Assembly: GCA_947561715.1 (NCBI GenBank)
Contig: OX387197.1
Location: forward strand, 20,258,266-20,322,265
Direction: 5' to 3'
From: Ascidia mentula
Taxonomy: Eukaryota; Chordata; Ascidiacea; Phlebobranchia; Ascidiidae
DNA length: 64,000 nucleotides
Shown piece after piece: positions 25,601 through 37,392 of the stretch. Every line of letters begins with the position of its first letter. Position 1 is the stretch's first letter. Below the pieces are notes generated by a model. It made no database searches, was not told the origin of the DNA, and saw only the letters and a program-made list of their open reading frames with translations. The translations under genes and the position numbers were made by a program.

Positions 25601-28600
25601 GTTGACGGGTGATGACGTGGATTGTGTTGAAGAAGTGGATGAGCTTGCGTCAATGGATGAGTGGGATGATTTGGAAATATCGTCAGTACGAACGGACTCA
25701 AAGCCCTCGTCAGAAGCCTGAAAGAAAAAATGCTGTTATTTGGTGTATATCCATTTTAAAAACCAGACCAAACTGTATTATGTGTTACTACAAAGGCAAT
25801 TATATTGCATTCGCCTACCTTCAGACTTTGTAGAGAAGATTTGTTGTCAATATTGATGGGCAAAGCGGACTTCGACTCGTTTTTGACGAGAGTCAAATAA
25901 TAACCGACTCCGTAGTTACTTTTGAGGTAAATCGACGAACCGCAACACTTCAATTTACCCTGGTGCAAAATATTCGTTTTACAGAATAGATGTCGAATGA
26001 ACACTTTATTGAAACTAACATGAGATATGATGGCGATCCGATCTCCGAGCAAATCCGCTTCGTCCATATGATGTGTGGAAAGAATAATCGTTCGTTTTTC
26101 TCTGTACGCGAGCAACAAATCCCATATACCACGTCGTGCGTACGGATCCACTCCTGTGAAATAATCGTGTTTGATTGGCGATGTTGGCGAACAGCTGTTT
26201 AACTTAATCGGTTTGAAGGCAACATACCTGCAGTTGGTTCATCGAGGATGACACATTTCGATCCACCCACGAAAGCGACAGCAACCGAGAGTTTTCTTTT
26301 CATTCCACCCGACAGATGACGTGAAATCTCGTTCCTTTTGTGCGGGAGACCGACATCTTTCAACATTTGCTCGATTTCAATTTTCCCTCCTTGGGAATTC
26401 TTGAGGCCTGAGTAAAGCTCGAGATGCTCTTGGACGGTGAGACTACAAAAAAAACATGTTTATTTTCACGACTTTGATTCGAAAAGATTTGCATTTCAGA
26501 GCTGTTTTGATGCGAACTTCTCTGTGTCAAACACTGGAGAACATGGTTGAAGTTATTTTAGGCGTAACAATATCAATAAAATTGTTAACGTGGGCAACAT
26601 TAATTGTTAACGTGGGCAACATGCGTACGTTGTTTCAAACAATGACATAATTTATATATTAGTTTAATGTTGTTATTAAACAAATAAAAGTATGTTAAAA
26701 AAGTGTTCAATGGAAACAATTCCATGGTGTTTACAACGAATTATACGCTCTTTCAATTTGTAGCAACAGTTGAAACCAAACATAAATTTGTGGGTATTCG
26801 TATACCCACAGGGCAATGTAGATAAGGTTGTTTATCAGGTAAGAATATTTTCGCACAAACAGTTAAATGGCGGTCACGGTGACACTACCGAAAGCCCGGG
26901 ATCACTTCGCTGGAAAGAATGACTTTGCCTCGGGTTGAAGCGACTTACTCTCCAAACAGTACGTTGTGTTGTGGACAGAAACCAAGTTGACTTCGAATAG
27001 AATCCATGTCTGTACAAATGTCGTTTCCGTAAACGTAGGCGGTGCCGGCTGTTGGTGTGAAAAGTCCGGTCAACATAGACATCGTAGTCGTTTTTCCCGC
27101 CCCGTTGTGACCGAGAAAGGAGGTAATTTGATCTTCGTAGAAGTTGATCGACAGATCGTCCACTGCCACTTTACCGTTGCTAAAGCAAAAGACAAAATAA
27201 TTGATATGAAATGGAGTTGCATTTTTTGCTTTTTTATTTCACTGTACACTTTATCGACTACGAATGTGCAAAGGAATTCTATGTAGGCCTACATGGAATA
27301 GTAAGTAGACGATATTTAAGGATATATTTTGATGTTTATCAACGTGGCAAAACATTTGTTGCCAATTTCAAACACATCCAGATTATTTCCGAACTGTGGA
27401 TTTTTTTCCAACGTTTGTTGCGAAAGTATTTACCTGTATACTTTCTTAAGGTTGTGTATTGAGACGCCCATTCGAAGATTGGTCGGTTCCTGCTCCAGTC
27501 TTGCATTTAGCATTGTGACGTCAGCAGCAGGGCTGTCGTTGTGATTCTTACGTCGTCCTGATGACGAGCCGCACCAATAAGAACGAGTTGCGAAGAAGTA
27601 CCAAGGCCTTGGAACACCATATTTTCCCGGAAATACGTTCTCGATATACCTGTGTAGGAAATGACGACATGACACATATTACGCCTCTACAATGAGGTTT
27701 AGCAATGCAAATATTCTTATTGTAGCATTTCCATATTTACCATGTCAACAGGAAATAGATGAAGGCGTCGACCAACATCATGATAAGCGTGATGAGAAAG
27801 TTGAGTTCGTCACCTGGGTCTGGACTGCTTGCCCAGTTACTGAACTGGACGCCGTCGCCCGACATTTCGAACTGCGATATGTAACCAGCCCCATATCCGA
27901 AAGCAACGTTTGACAACAAGCACTGATAGAACAATATACACTGTGACACACTGAGATATTTAACGCGACTTCACGTTTTTGATATCTAAACTAACCTATT
28001 TACAAATTATAATCACTTTATTATTATAACGTTTTGCGGCCAGTAAAGTCCGTATTTTTTGTAAAGACTATTATATTTTCCTAATATGAAATGTTGTTAC
28101 CAAATAAGATAGAGGGGATCTAATTCTGAAGCACAAGGTATGTACTGTAAGTGGAAGCACGAAACTTACGGCTACAAGTTTTGTGGACAAGGTCATCTCG
28201 TCGTCCCATACGACAACCATATTGTAAGGAATGTAAAGTAAGAAATATATAATTCCTCCGCAGGCAGCAGCCAAGTTGGCCCTAAAACAAATAAAAATTG
28301 GCAAGTGTTACACAATGTTTGTTTGTGTAACTCTTGTTTGCAGTAACGTTTAGATTGTTTGCCGGAATGTTTCGTGGTTTAGGAGAAAAAGACGTTTTTC
28401 TTATGAAACATGCTTCACAGGATTATGTAACTCTGTGCTTACCTGGAAAAGAAACAACTGATGAGGAAGCACTGTGCGATCGTTGCGATGGCAAAAAAGC
28501 TCAACCACAAGAGAATAATGAACATGTTGCTGTAAGGAGTTATTGTGCCAGCCTGAAGTACAAATGTACATGTTGGATGCAATTTTGGCAATTTCTGGGT

Positions 28601-31600
28601 CTGACGAAGATCCACACAAAATCATCCAACACACCCGAATATGCATATTTTACCCTCGGAGCATCATCAGTATTTTTATTTAAATGTTTTTTTTATTTAT
28701 TTTATTTAAAAATTTGGTTATTTCTCACCTTTAGAATAATCACCATTAGTAGGACTGATATGAACATAACTATAAAGGAGTTGATGAACCAAGCAACCCA
28801 GTGGACACCATTGCTCAATCCCATCATTTTCATTACCTGGCAAGACAGTTATTAGTAACTTTTCTTACCGAGAGTCAGAATAATGATATTCAACATAAAT
28901 TCTCTCCGAATTGCAAGAAAAAGGTTTGCTCAGAAGAGTATAAACATAAAAACAAACCTCTTTCAGTCTTTGCTCTTTCTCGTAAACAATGTTTTTAATG
29001 ATGATACAAACTGAATAAATCCAGGCCAATGTCATAATTAGGGACAGAAGTGATGAGAGATATTCCAAAAACCTGCAGACAAACCTGATAAAACCCTCTC
29101 TTTCATGAAGTTAGAGAAACAATTACTCTCTTTTGATATTTTCAAAAACAAAAACTTTGCATAAAAAATTTGCATTAACACATATAAATTTAATTATATA
29201 TGTACCTGAATTGGAATTTTTTACTTTGACACCAAATGAATGATTAAATATTTACTCAAAAGTAACATGCATAGAGATGCTTGACTAGCAGGTGATTTAT
29301 GAATGCCAGAAAGTTATTGACTTTTTGCACATACGCAGAAAGTTACTGGACTTGTTGCTTATCATCACGTAAAAGCAAATTACAAACAAGCAGTCAAACT
29401 GTTTCCTGTGTTTTTGCATGTATTCACTATTTTAATAAGAAGCACAGTGGGGCAAATTACATAAGAAAGCTCATTTGGACACTCCATGCTTTCTTACTCA
29501 TCATATGTATAACAGGGGTATGGAAACTGTTGCATGTAAGCTCCCCAGTTGATTGAAGCATTAGGGGTGGCATTAGTCATAACATTGATGATGCCAGTTT
29601 CAATAAGGTCTTGCAGAAAAAGAAAACCGCCACTATAGTAACCCATTGTTATTGAAGTTGGGTCATCATAGGCATCAGGTATCCAGTAACTGTCGTTTAT
29701 ATAAAATATTTAGACTCTTAAAATAAAACGGCCATAGCAGGAATGGGTAATTTTATTTCTACTTCAGGAACTGCCTCACCAGCATTACCCATTCCTTCTA
29801 TCGGGCCTTAAAATCACCTGTCTCTTGTAAAGCAGGGATATGGCATAACCTGCAGATAGCTTCCCATTGGGTTGTATTGCCCCACCCAGGAACTATTGCT
29901 GCTGAACACATGCAGAATTGCTGTTTCAATCAGATCTTGTAGATGCACGAAGCCACTGATGTAATATTTCACACGACTTCTGCCTGTTTCAGAGCCAGGC
30001 CGCCAGTAACTGTCAAATTAGATTCATGCTGATTGCAACAAAAAAGCTGCCACAAAAATTACCCACAAATTTGTAATTAAAGAATGCATTTGAATGAGAC
30101 AGGTTCTCATAATTATTTTGGCCAGAAATTGTAAATTTGGTATTATGATCTAGTAATTATGCACTATAAATTAAAAATTATTTATGTTAAAAATTGTTTG
30201 CCATGTTGATTTTACACATGCACATGGAAAAGGGCTTTAAACATTCTAATTAAGAAAATGATCCATGCATAAAGCACAAAATATTACACACTAAATTACA
30301 ACTGTAGTTCAGCAGCAAACCACTTTAAATATTTTGTAAGCATTTGCCCGACCCATTTCCTAAATATGTTGCACTTGTTATATTTGGATTATGTATACTT
30401 GTATAGTCTAGTGGACCTAAAACAATACAAGGAAGACATACAATCTTCGAAGGTACGTTGTCCAAGTCACAGTACCAGAATCTTGTCTTATTTTGTATTT
30501 TACAATGTTGGCCATGTTAACGTCAGTGCTTGAAGGGGATTCAAAAGCAATTCCTGTAAAATTAAGAACATATATATTTTACCAGTTGTTTCGGATTCAA
30601 TTAAAATTGGCAAAAAATTGTACCTCCCCACAATGTGTTGTTGCCCAGAAGTGAGTGAGCATATATTTCCATGTCATATTCAGTGTGAAATCCCTCAAAC
30701 TTATTCAATTCCAAGCAGCCTAACAACTAAACAAAAGAGATGATTGTCATAAAATAACAAGAAAATACAATTTTGTTCTCCAAAATTCACAGACGTTTTG
30801 AGGACAGAAACTGAAACTGAGGTCAGTAGGAAAGACTGAAAAGTCGTGACCAAATACCAGCTTTATCATATTTTTGGGTAATTACCCTGCACGCATGACT
30901 CACAGATTGGCAACAAATTCAGGAAACTGTCTATTGCATGACTTGTCACATGACGTAGGTTTTAGTTTACACTGCTTGCTGAAATATGACACACATTTAT
31001 GTTGAAGGGATCAAATTACATTTTCATAACATAGAACACATGGATTACAGCAGTTACGACAAAAAAGAGTTTTGTAAATTTCATGTGGTCTTTAAAATAC
31101 AAACATTGTAATAAAAACACTTTAAACACAAACATAATAATTACTGTCTATATTTTTCACATGGCCTATATTTGTGCATGATTTTGCGTTTAGGTGTAGT
31201 ATGGTTCAACTTTTATGCTTTACCTTGGTAACCAAAACAACCATGCTGTCGAATTGTCGATATGTCTCCTTCCATGTTGTAACATTGTCACTTGAATTAT
31301 CATTGTTGGATAGAAAAGCTTTGATTTGCTCAAGTTGGTTTACACTAATTCCAGTCTGAGCAGCCACAAAGTCCAAAGTAGCTTCGTTTTCCAAAGCCTC
31401 CTTACAAAATAGACAGGACCTTTTAGTTTTGACATTCTTTCATAGCAAGTAAGTCACATACCCTTAAACCCTGTGCCACAGCACCACTTTCCAGCTCTTT
31501 GTATAGAGATGGTCCAGTTGTAGAAGACCAGTTTTCTCCAAGGTTCTGTATTAATGCAATGGACTGGAAAGTAGCATTTGCCTCTTGGATTATTGTCCTT

Positions 31601-34049
31601 ACAAGTGGTGTATCAGGAGAAAACGGTATTTTGCCTAAACAACAAAATTAAACAATGGAAACTGTTAACAGTGTGTCACTTTCAATAAAGCAATAAATTT
31701 TGAGTTGATTATTACAAATTTTGCTTACCCAACAACAAGGGTTTTACAGTTTCCCAAAGAATGGCAAGTTCATCATTTTCTTCAAACTTTGCAATTAGAT
31801 TGTCACAGAATTCCGCATTGTCCCTTAATATACAACCATGAACTTATGAGAAGCTACAATCACTTTTGTTTGTTGTTGTGTCTGTCATATACATACGAGC
31901 TGTTTAGTGACGATGTATTGAACATGGAACCCACTGGCGATGAGGGATCGTTGGATGCATCCAAAAAGCCAGAAATCACAGTGGTTTTGTTTTGGGGGTG
32001 TCCGCATATCTCCTACAACATTTTGAATAATTAATTTCTATGTTAACAAATCTAAAGCACTTAACGATGTTATATAAATTGCAACATGAAATCCTAACAA
32101 ACGTTTTGTAAATAACTACACAATCCAATAAAATTTATGTCAGTTTGTAATAAGTTAAAGCTTACGTACATTCACTGCATTTGGAGATGATAAATCAACA
32201 CCCAATAAAATTGACAAAATTGCTGTTCCTGACATTCCTTGGTTTGCACTGCTCAGGATATTCAGAAGTGGTCCCTGTATCACCTGAAGCTCGCCCAGAG
32301 TTTGGTTTAGACGCTGTTGGGCTGCCAAAACCTCGGCTGATTGAAACTGACTTTCGTTGACCAAAGTTATACCCTTGCAAAAATGGTTTTATTTAGACAA
32401 TCCAGTGTTTCATTTACACTGATATTGCAGTTTTACTTTTGCAAAAGCTACCTGCATAGAAAATTTTGTTGTTAAAATAGTTGCACTCCCAAGGCTTTCC
32501 TGGGTACGAATGCGTAGCAGTGTTAAGCTGGTATCATTTAGATTGCACAATGCATTGGAAACTTGAAACACAGTGGCAGGACCAGATTGTGGAAATTGTA
32601 GAGTGAAGCTGAGTACAGTTGCATTGCATACCACCTCCCTTGAACCAAGTACACCTGGGAGGGCTAAGGCCTGTGACATATTACAACAGAAGAAAAGTTT
32701 AGGTCTGTTTGAAACACTTTCAAGCATTTAATACCTGCAAAAATGTGACATTGCTGTTGACCAGTGTGTTAATGACATCAGATGTTAGTGATAGATGAAA
32801 AGAGAGGAAATTTGTATAGGATGCTGGACTATCCAAAATTGACGAAAGCACAACTGGAAGATACAATTTGGGTAAGGTATAAACTTCTTGGTGTTATATA
32901 CACAAGATGTTGCATGGCTACAAAGTTGTTGTGTTGCTGCTAATCATTTCTTTATTCTTTTTCAGGTCAGTGGGGGAGGAATGTGAAAACATTTCATGCA
33001 GAAAACAAAATAGGACTAAGCTAGTAACAAGACAACTTGTAAATCATTAACCGACAAAAGGCAATAGAAATGACAACAGCAAACATAAAAAACTTTTATA
33101 GGTTTCTAATTATGCGTCATAAATGGACTTAGGTAGTTGCAAATATTTACATACAGTTCAGGAAAAGCAAAATCACTTGTCCATGTAAAGTAATTGGTCT
33201 TGAATTCTCTTACCTGATTGATTTGCTCCTGATACTGATGACTGGGCACTGGCCCCCAACAGTGTCAAGTCATTTGTAAATTGTTCGAGGTCATTAAAGC
33301 TGGAAACATTTTCTTGTAACAGGGAGAAAATATTAAGCAATGCTTCAGACGATCTAAATATATGCAAAAAAATGAATTATGACGTAATTGATATAAAATG
33401 AATGGTAGCCCAACCAATTGGCATTTACCCGTTAAAGGAGTTGCTCAGATTATTAATTTGACCTGGTGTTTCCGACGGTACCTCTACACTGAAACAAGGG
33501 TTTCTAATGTCACAAAGCAAGCTTTTGAACCATGGATACACGCCAGCAGATGGCATTGCCCTCGCTGGGTAATGACCTACACAAACACATCTATTGTAAA
33601 AGATGAGTCAGCACATTACAGGCAATCATCAACAACACCTACATTCTCCTTTTGTTTCAGCAACCTGAGTTTGACGAATTGCAACTAACACCGCCAGTAA
33701 AAAGAGAGGCCATACTATTTCAACTCCAGTCCGCAGCTGCAACAAAAACATTTTAAGCATGTAATAAATAAAATTACAACAGCATGTTCACCAACAAGAA
33801 AACCATTACTATGCTTACTTACTGTACAATAAATATAAATTACTGCTGTATGACAAAATACACACAAAGCCAGATTGAAGTAACAATCACTTTAGAAAAA
33901 TCAGCAGCCTATAAAGTGCTTAACAAACAGTCATTTAGTGTTAAACTAAAAGTAATATTGAGTATTTACTGTAAAACAATACATACTAAGTGTCTTTTCC
34001 GCAATATAAAGTTCTTCCACAGAAGGAGGCGAAGTTGTTTCCAAAACAT
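16672..34049 (-). CDS. ABCA1-like: ABCA1/4/7-type full-length ABC transporter, copy B (complete)
   Basis: This complete paralogue of copy A lies head-to-tail with it. Exon 1 (33987-34049) starts [20 protein letters not shown] and ends at donor GTATGT. The extracellular domain includes [20 protein letters not shown] (about 33500). The first membrane block carries [10 protein letters not shown] (about 28980). NBD1 Walker A is at about 27080, the signature [10 protein letters not shown] at about 26300 and STHHMDEAD at about 26060. The acidic linker is at 25500-25715 and the second membrane block at about 22900-19510. NBD2 Walker [17 protein letters not shown] lies at about 18660, signature [10 protein letters not shown] at about 18170, DEPTAGMDP at 17760 and [13 protein letters not shown] at about 17650. 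The last exon (16672-16824) opens with VFVNFAK, the C-terminal motif known from ABCA1, and ends [10 protein letters not shown] plus TAG at 16672-16674. Members of this group export or flip phospholipid and sterol. Two alternative versions of one extracellular exon are present (separate entries). Confidence 0.94.
17236..17389. repeat. 32-bp minisatellite in an ABCA-B intron
   Basis: The motif GCAACCAAGTAATTTGTTCA recurs at an exact 32-bp spacing (starts 17249, 17281, 17313, 17345), followed by a decayed copy near 17374. It fills the intron between the NBD2 Walker B/H-loop exon and the exon beginning [14 protein letters not shown]. The copies differ at one to three positions, so it is young or homogenised. 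No function is evident. Confidence 0.85.
29498..29689 (-). other. ABCA-B extracellular exon, version 2 of a duplicated pair
   Basis: This second 192-nt exon lies 128 bp downstream of version 1 with the same boundary phases: acceptor CAG at 29690-29692 and a GTAAGA donor. It encodes a homologous but diverged segment, starting [20 protein letters not shown], then [15 protein letters not shown] and [12 protein letters not shown], with no stop codon inside. Spliced directly to the FLEYLSSL exon it gives DEFLEY; from version 1 it would give DSYW. It can therefore be used instead of, or in addition to, version 1 without shifting the frame. I saw no second copy in the matching intron of ABCA-A. Confidence 0.82.
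29818..30009 (-). other. ABCA-B extracellular exon, version 1 of a duplicated pair
   Basis: This 192-nt exon (64 codons, phase 2 at both ends) has acceptor CAG at 30010-30012 and a GTGATT donor. It encodes a segment beginning [20 protein letters not shown] and containing [12 protein letters not shown] and [10 protein letters not shown], corresponding to the last extracellular segment before the first membrane block of human ABCA1 (YWDPG...MPYPC). It is the closer match to the single equivalent exon of copy A (9883-10062). It joins in frame to the upstream exon ending near 30450 and to the downstream exon starting FLEYLSSL near 29070. Confidence 0.85.
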
Positions 34050-34657
34050 TTCCAGCTTATTTTATCATTCTACACAGTGATGGTCTAACTTAGTACGATC
34101 TATGTACAAAACAGAAAAAGTAACCAAGCAGAGCCAACAAGCACAGCACGGGTAAACTAAAGTTTGCTTTGAACAGCAAGCATGACTAGCACATTGTAAG
34201 TTAAGGGAAAAAGGCACACGACCAGGCTATATGTTACATCATAGGCATGGCAACAGTTTTTAGTTAGGGGCTTTGTACATTTGGTGAAACTATAATATTT
34301 GCCATGGAATATGACTGAACAAATATTTATACAACAAGTATAAAATCATTTTGAGTCAAACACAATGTACATGTAAAAACCAAAAAAGACTTCTTTACTT
34401 TTGTACACACAAAACATAACAAAATTTGACAGATTATGAACAGAATAACAACCAATTCCCAATATCCCGTATAGCTCTAACAGTGATTAGCAAACATTAC
34501 AACAATAACACAAAAATTTGATTCTGTCAGAAATTATTACATAGTAATTCCAATGTGGCCTATAAAAAAATTAACCAACTGTTAATTAACAAACACCCAA
34601 CATTTGGTAATTTACTTAAATAATAAAATTTGTTTGTGCCTGGTAAGGCGTGAAGAA
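34050..34657. other. Spacer between caspase 3' end and ABCA-B 5' end
   Basis: About 600 bp of AT-rich DNA. It should contain the caspase 3' UTR and the ABCA-B promoter and 5' UTR. I see no further gene, repeat or clear regulatory motif. Confidence 0.5.
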
Positions 34658-36703
34658 TTATGATGCAGGTTCAGCAACTGTAGTTGCTGCAGTTCTTTTG
34701 CGGAAAAAGATTTTTTTCCTCAAGGTGGCAATGGGCATGGGCATTTGCTTGAATGGTTTGCTTGACATTTCATTGTTCACCTTTATCAAAATGCTCAAGA
34801 CATCTTCAGTCATGTGGTATTTCTCCAGGTTTTCAACAAGGGAAGAAATAAACCAACTTCCTTCTTTCTTGTGTCTGTAGGACAAAAAACCTGGGACAGT
34901 GGAGTGGCTCACCAGAAAGTCAGCCTCACTGGGTGTAGCTTCTGCCATGGGAGGAAGCATTAGCGGGGAATCAGATTCCACATCAGCAATTGGGGGTGCT
35001 GAACAACCTCCCATTCTGCGGTCACCTTGGCATGCTTGGAAAAAGAACAGCTTAGGCTTGTTTGTCAAAGATGGACACTTCTCAGGTGTAAAAGCTTTGT
35101 GAATATGTGGTATGGGCACAGGCATGCCATCAACACCATATATTTGACCTTCCAGTCCATGGGACATTATCACACAAACAAAACAATCATATTTTGAGTG
35201 ATCTGTCCTGGTAGTTTCAAGAATAATTTTTCTCAGTTCACGTTGATCCAAGTCCTCATAAATGGAAATTTCAAAACCGAAGCTTTTGAATAACTTTGTA
35301 AGCCGGTTTAAATCTTCTTGACTGCCATCACGATTTTTAAAATGTGCATTTGGAACCTGATAATCAGGTTTGTTGATTTTTACACGTCTAATAACTTCCT
35401 CCTGGTTAAGATTTTCCTCAAATTTCTCATTATTGATGATTATGCACATGCCACATGGATTTTGGGTCATCTCATAAACATCATCCGTTTTGGGGGGCTT
35501 TACAGGATTGGGCTGATCATTTCTCAATTCTGTTTTGCACCTGTTTGTAGTGCCATCATTACCAATACTATTGCCATCTTCCTCTTCAACATGGTCATAG
35601 TCTTCCGACACTTGAATATTCACAGATACTTCTCGATCTTCATCAATTTCAGATAGCCCCACAACAGGATTGACTTGTGCACTTTGTTGCATACTGGAAT
35701 GTGTCGTGTTGGCTACACTTACTTGGGCATTTTGAGACAAACTAACATTTGTTTCAGAGTCATCACGATGATCAGCATGGTGCTTAAGAGCAGTTTCGTT
35801 GTCAGGTACAAAAGCAGAACTACCCGATTCAATGTAAGGCACATAAGGAGATTGCCTTCCTTTCTGCTGTCCACATTCTTGGCCATCAAATGCACGACTG
35901 GAAGTACTCTGGAGGAAAAAGTTTGCCTGCCCCCCGGCTGCATGATATTGTGGTGCTGCTGCCCCCATGCCTGCAAATGACATAGGACCCAATCCCCCCT
36001 TGGAATAGTGAGGTTGTTGCATTTGAGGCAAACTTTGTGAAGCGTTAAGATGGCCTGGATGATAGGAGTAAGGTAAGTTGTGTTGTGCAGGAAACTGTGG
36101 GTAACTTTGTTGACTCTTGGGCAGAGTGTAGCTGGTATCACCATCACGGAGTTTCTGGAAGGTTTTAAATGGCTCCTGATTATCCAGTTTTTGCAAAATA
36201 GTCATCATAAATTCCAAATCATCTTCAGACATTAAATCCTCCTCCTCCAAGCAAACCAGCAAAGATAAAATATCAGTGGACCTGTTGTGGTTTCTGTTAT
36301 TCAACTTACCCCGACAAAGATTCTTCAAGATTCTGAACTCATTGCCAGTTATTTCATCAAGAAGTTGAAAGCATGCTATTCTGTATGGTGTGAAATTTTG
36401 TGCGGCTTGCATCAAAAAGTTAGCTTCATAATCCTTACGGTTTTTCACACCTGGCAATTTCTTTAATAAATCGTGTCGGTTGATACGATAGAGAACTTCA
36501 GCCAGAAAGGATAAGTCATGACTGTTAATCCAGCCTTTTGTTTCAAAATAATCCAGAAAGTCCAGAGCATTAACCATTTCCCTTCCATGTGGAATGGCAT
36601 CACGGCATAAATAGCGAATCATCTTGACATTTTCATCGGTCAAACCCTCCATGATGGAGTGCAAGAGGTTGCGAAATCCATCATCTTGATCCATTTTGGA
36701 CAC
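34658..36703 (-). CDS. CASP8-like: DED-containing caspase (caspase-8/10-like), intronless
   Basis: A single uninterrupted 681-codon frame encodes a cysteine protease for apoptosis signalling. Two death-effector domains occupy about residues 11-80 (with FRNLLHSIMEGL) and 110-180 (RIACFQLLDEIT). In caspase-8 and -10 such domains recruit the enzyme to FADD-type adaptors. A long low-complexity linker rich in Gln, Pro, His, Ser and Gly follows (about 185-405), then the caspase fold. It has His515 in VIMSHG and Cys558 in FFFQACQGD, where QACQG matches caspase-8 rather than the commoner QACRG. The p20-p10 linker has Asp sites around IADVESDS (572-579) that could be self-cleavage points. The small subunit has DFLVSHSTVPGFLSYR and EGSWFISSL; STVPG is the form typical of executioner caspases. 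All catalytic motifs are intact. The start Met lies just before DED1, as expected, and the gene has no coding introns, unlike every neighbouring multi-exon gene. Confidence 0.95.
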   Translation of the reverse strand: MSKMDQDDGFRNLLHSIMEGLTDENVKMIRYLCRDAIPHGREMVNALDFLDYFETKGWINSHDLSFLAEVLYRINRHDLLKKLPGVKNRKDYEANFLMQAAQNFTPYRIACFQLLDEITGNEFRILKNLCRGKLNNRNHNRSTDILSLLVCLEEEDLMSEDDLEFMMTILQKLDNQEPFKTFQKLRDGDTSYTLPKSQQSYPQFPAQHNLPYSYHPGHLNASQSLPQMQQPHYSKGGLGPMSFAGMGAAAPQYHAAGGQANFFLQSTSSRAFDGQECGQQKGRQSPYVPYIESGSSAFVPDNETALKHHADHRDDSETNVSLSQNAQVSVANTTHSSMQQSAQVNPVVGLSEIDEDREVSVNIQVSEDYDHVEEEDGNSIGNDGTTNRCKTELRNDQPNPVKPPKTDDVYEMTQNPCGMCIIINNEKFEENLNQEEVIRRVKINKPDYQVPNAHFKNRDGSQEDLNRLTKLFKSFGFEISIYEDLDQRELRKIILETTRTDHSKYDCFVCVIMSHGLEGQIYGVDGMPVPIPHIHKAFTPEKCPSLTNKPKLFFFQACQGDRRMGGCSAPPIADVESDSPLMLPPMAEATPSEADFLVSHSTVPGFLSYRHKKEGSWFISSLVENLEKYHMTEDVLSILIKVNNEMSSKPFKQMPMPIATLRKKIFFRKRTAATTVAEPAS

Positions 36704-37392
36704 TGGGTGTTACCCTACAGGGGGCTATCTAAAAATAGCACATGAATTTAACATATTGAACCTATTACCTTGGAGTATGACATCTAATAAAAAAGCCAAC
36801 ATCAACAAATGTGGACATGTGATCAACTCGAGACTTTTTCATGCCAATTCAAGAACTAACATTAAAAATAACTGACAAAAACAGGCCATTTTATTTATCA
36901 CTTCTGATGAAAACAAGTCACTTAAACAATAACACACAAATTTTGTTAGCCATTTTTCCAACATATTTTGACTGTTTTGCTTAAATTTGTGAAAGAACTA
37001 ATAAAACTAAGGAACACAACTCACGGGTTTTCTCGTAATTCGAAGTATAAAGAGACTGCCCATATTGCTATTAACACTATCATGTTTAAAAGAAGACGTT
37101 TTGGTAAAAAAACTTAATAATGGCATAATTTTTGCCGAAACGTCTTCTTTTAAACATGACAGTGTTAATAGCAATATGGGCCAGTCTCTTTATACCCAGA
37201 ATAATAAAACTAACGTGTTAGAATTATTCTTGTCACAACAATAAACAGAAAACAGTTAACAGGAGTTCCTATGAGGATTAGCGAAGCGTGACTATTTTTA
37301 TTATTAGCATTTTAAACTATGCCTAAAACAAAAAAGACATAAGTATAAAAAGAAACAAAAAACCAATGTGTTGTTTTGTTGATAAAATACAT
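36704..37392. other. Caspase 5' flank
   Basis: This spacer lies between the caspase start and the 3' end of the next minus-strand gene. It contains a near-perfect foldback at 37045-37195 (separate entry). Otherwise it is AT-rich with no coding potential I can support. Confidence 0.5.
37045..37195. repeat. Near-perfect 151-bp foldback upstream of the caspase
   Basis: The left arm at about 37045-37101 (starting GTATAAAGAGACTG) and right arm 37138-37195 (ending CCAGTCTCTTTATAC) are reverse complements with one inserted base and one mismatch over about 57 bp. Weaker pairing continues inward (TGGTAAAAA against TTTTTGCCG), leaving a loop of roughly 16 bp. The right arm opens with CGAAACGT, the same octamer that opens the inverted arm of the Penelope-like element at 60856-60917, so this may be an inverted pair of retroelement tails or a MITE. 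Confidence 0.85.

Noticed and set aside
25446-25721. Plus-strand 91-codon frame rich in Asp, Glu and Ser
   Set aside because: It is antisense to the ABCA-B exon encoding the cytosolic Ser/Asp-rich linker after NBD1 (SDEGFES is shared with copy A), so it is a shadow.
28334-28855. Plus-strand 173-codon frame
   Set aside because: It runs antisense across ABCA-B membrane-domain exons and their introns, and the translation resembles no family.
16672-34049. Possibility that ABCA-B is a pseudogene
   Set aside because: All checked exons have canonical borders and the NBD motifs are intact; apparent stops lie in introns.
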